Assembly (NCBI GenBank): GCA_028285215.1
Contig: JANQPZ010000114.1
Coordinates: 1-38,533 of the forward strand
DNA from: Rhodovibrionaceae bacterium
Lineage (GTDB): Bacteria > Pseudomonadota > Alphaproteobacteria > Kiloniellales > DSM-21159
Direction: 5' to 3'
DNA length: 38,533 nucleotides
The position numbers and the translations under genes are program-made. This document shows positions 36,433 through 38,533 of this stretch, one piece after another. How positions within the stretch are numbered: position 1 is the first letter of the stretch; every line of letters starts with the position of its first letter. A model generated the notes under the pieces. The model saw only the letters and a program-made list of their open reading frames with translations. It searched no databases and was not told where the DNA came from.

Positions 36433-37512
36433 TCAGTAGGGAAATGGCCAGAGCCTCAGCTTCTCCTTGGCCAGGGTCCAGAGCCGTGCGAGCCCGTGCG
36501 GCTCCACGATCAGGAAGAACACGATCAGCGCACCGAAGATCATGAACTCGATATGCGCGACCAGCGCCACCGAGATGGTGGGATCGATCATCAGCATGCC
36601 GTTGTTCAGCGCCAGCGGCAGCAGCACGATAAAGGCGGCGCCCATGAAAGATCCCAGGATCGAACCGAGCCCGCCGATGATGATCATGAACAGCACCTGG
36701 AAGGAGCGGTTGATCTCGAAGGCCAAGGCTTCCACGGAGCCGGTGTAACAGAAGGCCCAGAGTGCACCCGAGATGCCGATGAAGAAGGAGCTGACCGCGA
36801 AGGCGGAGAGCTTGGCGAACATCGGGCGGATGCCGATGATCTCGGCCGCGATGTCCATGTCGCGGATCGCCATCCAGGTACGGCCGATCCGGCTGCGCAC
36901 CAGGTTCTTGGCCAGCAGCGCCAGCAGCGCTACGAAGACCAGCAGGAAGATGTATTTGGCCTCCGGCGTTCCCGAGGTTCCGGTGACCACGACGCCCGGA
37001 ATCACCTCGCGCGGCGGCGCCGAGATCACGCCGGAGGGGCTGTAGTTGGTCCACCAGCCGAACTTGTTGAACATCCAGATCAGGAAGAACTGGGCGGCCA
37101 GAGTCGCGACGGCCAGATAGAAGCCCTTGATGCGCAGCGAGGGAATGCCGAAGAGGATGCCCACGAAGGCGGTGCCCAGTCCCGACAAGAGGAAAATCGC
37201 GACAATGTGGATTTCGGGAAAGGCGGTGGTCAGCTTGTAGGCGAAGAAGGCGCCGCAGGCCATGAAGCCTCCGGTGCCGAGCGAGAGCTGGCCACAGTAG
37301 CCGGTCAGGATGTTCAGCCCGATCGCCGCCAGGGAAAACACCAGGAACGGCACCAGGATCGAGTTCAGCATGTACTCGTTGGCCAGGAACGGCACGGCGA
37401 AGAGCGCGAAGGCCAGCAGGAGCAGGATGCCCCATTTGTCCTGAGCGATCGGAAAGAGGGATTGGTCCGCGGCGTAGCTCGTCTTGAACTGGCCGGCTTC
37501 GCGATACAGCAT
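36433..37512 (-). CDS. LIV-type ABC transporter permease (LivM-like)
   Basis: A 359-residue integral inner-membrane protein. The first ~35 residues are polar. About 8-10 hydrophobic helices follow, with the LivM core ILTGYCGQLSLGTGGFMACG and the EAA-like loop SRIGRTWMAIRDMDIAAEIIG that contacts the ATPase. A loop of about 40 residues (WWTNYSPSG..., near 180-215) between helices is typical of LivM. The C-terminus ends in RLWTLAKEKLRLWPFPY. It starts 6 bases after the livH stop, so the two are co-translated. Confidence 0.93.
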   Translation of the reverse strand: MLYREAGQFKTSYAADQSLFPIAQDKWGILLLLAFALFAVPFLANEYMLNSILVPFLVFSLAAIGLNILTGYCGQLSLGTGGFMACGAFFAYKLTTAFPEIHIVAIFLLSGLGTAFVGILFGIPSLRIKGFYLAVATLAAQFFLIWMFNKFGWWTNYSPSGVISAPPREVIPGVVVTGTSGTPEAKYIFLLVFVALLALLAKNLVRSRIGRTWMAIRDMDIAAEIIGIRPMFAKLSAFAVSSFFIGISGALWAFCYTGSVEALAFEINRSFQVLFMIIIGGLGSILGSFMGAAFIVLLPLALNNGMLMIDPTISVALVAHIEFMIFGALIVFFLIVEPHGLARLWTLAKEKLRLWPFPY

Positions 37513-37518
37513 GTCTGT

Positions 37519-38529
37519 CTAGACCCTCTCGATGATCTTTTCGCCGAACAGTCCCTGCGGCCGGAACAGCAGGAAGACCATGGCAAGCATGTAGGCGAAC
37601 CAGTCCTGGATGGCGCCGCCGATGGCGGAGCCGATGAAGTTCTCGGCGACCTGCTCGCCGGCGCCGATGATCAGGCCGCCGATGATCGCTCCGGGGATCG
37701 AGGTGAAGCCGCCCAGGATCAGCACGGGCAGGGCTTTCAGCGCGATCAGAGCCAGCGTGAACTGCACGCCCAGCTTGCCGCCCCACATGATGCCGGCGAC
37801 CAGCGCCACGATCCCCGCCACCGACCAGACGATGGCCCAGATGGTCTTGAGCGGGATGCCGACGGACAGCGCCGCCTGGTGGTCATCGGCCACGGCGCGC
37901 AGGGCGCGGCCGGTGCGCGTGTACTGAAAGAGCACCGCCAGCACCGCAACCAGCAGGGCGGCGCAGAGAGCGGCGATCACGTCGAAGGAGTTGACCAGCA
38001 GGCCGCCTTCGAAAACGCCCGGCAACAGGAAGATCGGATCCTTGGGGATGCCGATGTCCAGCACCTTGATGTCCGAGCCCCAGAGCGTCTGCCCGAAACC
38101 GTCCATGAAGAAGAAGATGCCGATCGTCGCCATGAAGAGGATGATGTGCGGCTGGTTGACCAATGGACGTAGGACCACGCGTTCGACGGCGATCGCGACC
38201 AGCACCATGACGCCGGCGGTCAGCAGAAAGGCGATGATCCAGTGCAGGCCCATGCCGATGAGGCCGACCATGGTCAAGGCGGCGAAGAGAACGAAGGACC
38301 CTTGAGCGAAGTTGAAGATGCCCGAAGCCTTGAAGATCAGCACGAAGCCGAGGGCCACCAGCGAGTACATGACGCCCTGCAGCAGGCCGTTGAGGATCAC
38401 CTCGAAATAGAATGGCCAGGTGAAGAAGCTGATCAGACCGGCGGCGGCCAGACCCTGATGGAAGTATCCCAGGGCGGCGATAATGACCGGCACTGAAACG
38501 GCCCAGATGGCGATCGTTCGAAGGTTCAT
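37519..38529 (-). CDS. LIV-type ABC transporter permease (LivH-like)
   Basis: A complete 336-residue inner-membrane permease with about 8-9 hydrophobic segments. LivH features are GLLQGVMYSLVALGFVLIFK, FNFAQGSFVLFAALT, and the cytoplasmic coupling loop TGRALRAVADDHQAALSVGI. ALPVLILGGFTSIPGAIIGG lies near the C-terminus. The ATG at 38529 is four bases from the right edge, so upstream genes of the operon (likely the LivG-type ATPase) are outside the window. The N-terminus has about 40 residues before the conserved part, including one extra hydrophobic segment (AIWAVSVPVIIAALGYF). Confidence 0.93.
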   Translation of the reverse strand: MNLRTIAIWAVSVPVIIAALGYFHQGLAAAGLISFFTWPFYFEVILNGLLQGVMYSLVALGFVLIFKASGIFNFAQGSFVLFAALTMVGLIGMGLHWIIAFLLTAGVMVLVAIAVERVVLRPLVNQPHIILFMATIGIFFFMDGFGQTLWGSDIKVLDIGIPKDPIFLLPGVFEGGLLVNSFDVIAALCAALLVAVLAVLFQYTRTGRALRAVADDHQAALSVGIPLKTIWAIVWSVAGIVALVAGIMWGGKLGVQFTLALIALKALPVLILGGFTSIPGAIIGGLIIGAGEQVAENFIGSAIGGAIQDWFAYMLAMVFLLFRPQGLFGEKIIERV

Positions 38530-38533
38530 GATC

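Noticed and set aside
36214-38172. 652-residue open frame antisense to livM and livH
   Set aside because: Its translation is rich in Asp, Glu, Gln, Arg and His, the usual complement of membrane-protein codons, with no recognisable domain.

Overview
The window reads as a stretch of core chromosome from a GC-rich alphaproteobacterium, most likely in or near the Rhodospirillales. The evidence is the gene orders rnd-lptC-lptA-lptB-rpoN-hpf-ptsN, ispH-thrB-rnhA and coaE-dnaQ, the short ribonuclease D without HRDC domains, the APH-fold homoserine kinase and the fused single-chain glycine decarboxylase. No phage, transposon, CRISPR array, rRNA or tRNA gene was seen. Coding density is very high, and many adjacent genes overlap by four bases (GTGA or ATGA).

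Layout. Positions 1-64 hold the first codons of a leftward NAD(P)-binding protein of the complex I NDUFA9 type. Positions 279-6445 are a rightward block: ribonuclease D, the LPS-export genes lptC/lptA/lptB, sigma-54 (rpoN), the long ribosome hibernation factor (hpf) and the nitrogen-PTS EIIA protein (ptsN). Positions 6451-8840 are leftward: an M23 peptidase-like protein and xseA. purD follows rightward, then a cytosolic BtuF-like cobalamin-binding protein (leftward) and a secreted glutathione peroxidase (rightward).

Positions 11851-17059 hold the leftward ispH, thrB, rnhA and a ThDP-dependent enzyme. This run is interrupted between thrB and ispH by a rightward MarR regulator plus DUF2000 protein that carry their own palindromic operator. 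Positions 17219-17970 encode a two-cluster CDGSH iron-sulfur protein overlapping a small lipoprotein. Positions 17996-22826 are the glycine cleavage operon gcvT-gcvH-gcvP, preceded by a clear tandem glycine riboswitch.

Positions 22858-27012 (leftward) encode a Pat/PatZ-like acyl-CoA synthetase-GNAT fusion and an AmpG-like transporter. coaE and dnaQ follow rightward. Next come a DsbA-fold isomerase and a degenerate metallo-beta-lactamase-fold protein (leftward), a transglutaminase-like protein (rightward), a two-hairpin terminator and a SAM methyltransferase (leftward). Positions 32656-38529 are a leftward LIV-type ABC importer (LivH, LivM, binding protein, LivF) followed by a PaaK-like adenylate-forming protein. 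The LivG-type ATPase would lie beyond the right edge or elsewhere.

How they work together. The left block combines envelope LPS transport with sigma-54/PTS-Ntr regulation. The gcv operon is controlled by glycine itself through RNA. The ABC cluster probably imports an organic acid or aromatic acid and couples it to a CoA-ligase-like protein. Nothing in the window is a clearly new multigene system. The best second-look items are the MarR-DUF2000 insertion with its operator, the adenylate-forming protein lacking the usual P-loop, the degenerate MBL protein, the orphan cytosolic BtuF-like protein, and the Pat-like protein that keeps the catalytic histidine of the synthetase domain.
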